From IMG/VR virus record IMGVR_UViG_3300032316_001466, positions 1 to 20,516 of that record: a stretch of DNA of 20,516 nt; one strand, given 5' to 3'. This document shows positions 20,172-20,516 of this stretch, piece by piece. The notes beneath the pieces were generated by a model. That model was not told the DNA's origin and did no database searches. It was given only the letters and a program-made list of their open reading frames with translations. Made by a program: the position numbers and the translations under genes. Position 1 is the stretch's first letter; every line of letters begins with the position of its first letter. The stretch is from a virus.

Positions 20172-20203
20172 AAATAGGCCGGCGGATGCCCGCCGGCCTA
20201 TTT
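20172..20203 (-). terminator. Intrinsic terminator after the upstream tail tube paralogue
   Basis: A perfect 14-bp stem (AAATAGGCCGGCGG and its complement) closes a 4-nt loop. On the minus strand it is followed by a T-rich tract (TTTTTGTTT), giving a textbook intrinsic terminator about 50 nt past the stop at 20254. Plus-strand reading also gives a T-rich end, so it may work both ways and stop the convergent plus-strand transcript too. Confidence 0.85.
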
Positions 20204-20253
20204 ATTTGACGACAATCAGAAGGATCCCGCAACGGTCATCATTCTTCGATGTA

Positions 20254-20516
20254 TCAGTCGCAACCGCAGCATCTGGGCGTGAAGCCGTTGCCGCACAGGT
20301 TGGTGTACTTGACGTTTGAGTACCTGAGGGTCACCTCTATGGTACACTCCTCCGACTGCGAGTAGTCGAGATCGCCGAAGTTGATGGCCTGCGGCCAGCA
20401 GTCCTTCATGCGCCACTCCTCTAGCGGATTGCCGCAACCGTCGTACATGGTGAGGATGCCCTCGCCGCCGTAGCACCGGCGCACCGAGGACTGCTTCAGA
20501 CCCACGTTGTCCGTGA
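20254..20516 (-). CDS. Tail tube-like paralogue (partial, cut by window edge)
   Basis: The visible C-terminal 86 residues or so share clear similarity with the adjacent gp19-like protein: YDGCGNPLEEWRM, CWPQAINFGDLDYSQ, CTIEVTLRYSN. The 5' end runs beyond the window with an open frame, so the true start is not visible. It ends in an unusual Cys-rich tail (NLCGNGFTPRCCGCD) absent from the neighbour. One of the pair is probably the main tube protein and the other a tube initiator, terminator or baseplate-associated ring; which is which cannot be told here. Confidence 0.6.
   Translation of the reverse strand, partial: TDNVGLKQSSVRRCYGGEGILTMYDGCGNPLEEWRMKDCWPQAINFGDLDYSQSEECTIEVTLRYSNVKYTNLCGNGFTPRCCGCD

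Noticed and set aside
1-20516. tRNA genes, CRISPR arrays, insertion sequences or an integrase
   Set aside because: No cloverleaf-like segment, regularly spaced repeats, transposase or recombinase motif was noticed by eye; a tRNA scan was not possible.

Overview
The window reads as part of a lytic T4-type myovirus genome (Caudoviricetes), not a bacterial chromosome. The markers are a gp47/gp46 (Mre11/Rad50-like) recombination nuclease pair, class I ribonucleotide reductase genes nrdB and nrdA split by a free-standing homing endonuclease, dUTPase, a gp55-like late sigma factor, a T4-type baseplate protein and two gp19-like tail tube paralogues. The DNA is GC-rich but uses many AGG/AGA (Arg) and ATA (Ile) codons. 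I cannot name the host; a gp55-type sigma factor implies a bacterial RNA polymerase. No rRNA, tRNA, CRISPR array, transposon or integrase was seen.

Layout. (1) 1-1170: a HExxH zincin-like protein, a convergent 58-residue Pmp3/YqaE-like membrane protein on the minus strand, and a Pro/Gly-rich repeat protein. (2) 1188-4285: gp47 and gp46, overlapping by 4 nt. (3) 4332-10140: a tightly packed nucleotide-metabolism operon: nrdB, homing endonuclease, nrdA, HAD phosphatase, dUTPase, SET-domain protein, Cys-rich protein. Most junctions are ATGA/TTGA stop-start overlaps. (4) 10149-11114: a small protein with a capsid-targeting-like N terminus and a PD-(D/E)XK nuclease. (5) 11089-14909, minus strand: T4-type baseplate protein, a small protein in its -1 frame, a putative structural protein, a 475-residue unknown and a 70-residue unknown. 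(6) 15001-16360, plus strand: four small genes. (7) 16343-17926, minus strand: a Cys-rich protein, a small helical protein, a glycosyltransferase-TPR protein and a small unknown. (8) 17970-19628, plus strand: a second glycosyltransferase, gp55-like sigma and a 74-residue protein. (9) 19625-20516, minus strand: two tail tube paralogues separated by a strong terminator.

Two threads link distant parts. First, three proteins (starting at 13, 828 and 10149) begin with a peptide like the capsid-targeting leaders of T4 internal proteins, ending in an (L/M)xE site of the T4 prohead-protease type. Second, a T4-late-like box, CTAnATA, lies upstream of many genes. In front of 828 and 10149 it sits exactly 5 nt from the start codon, which predicts nearly leaderless late mRNAs made by the gp55-like sigma factor encoded in the same window. 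A simple reading is that late transcription produces internal proteins that are packaged in the head and perhaps delivered to the host, while the nrd/dut operon and gp46/47 serve DNA synthesis and recombination.
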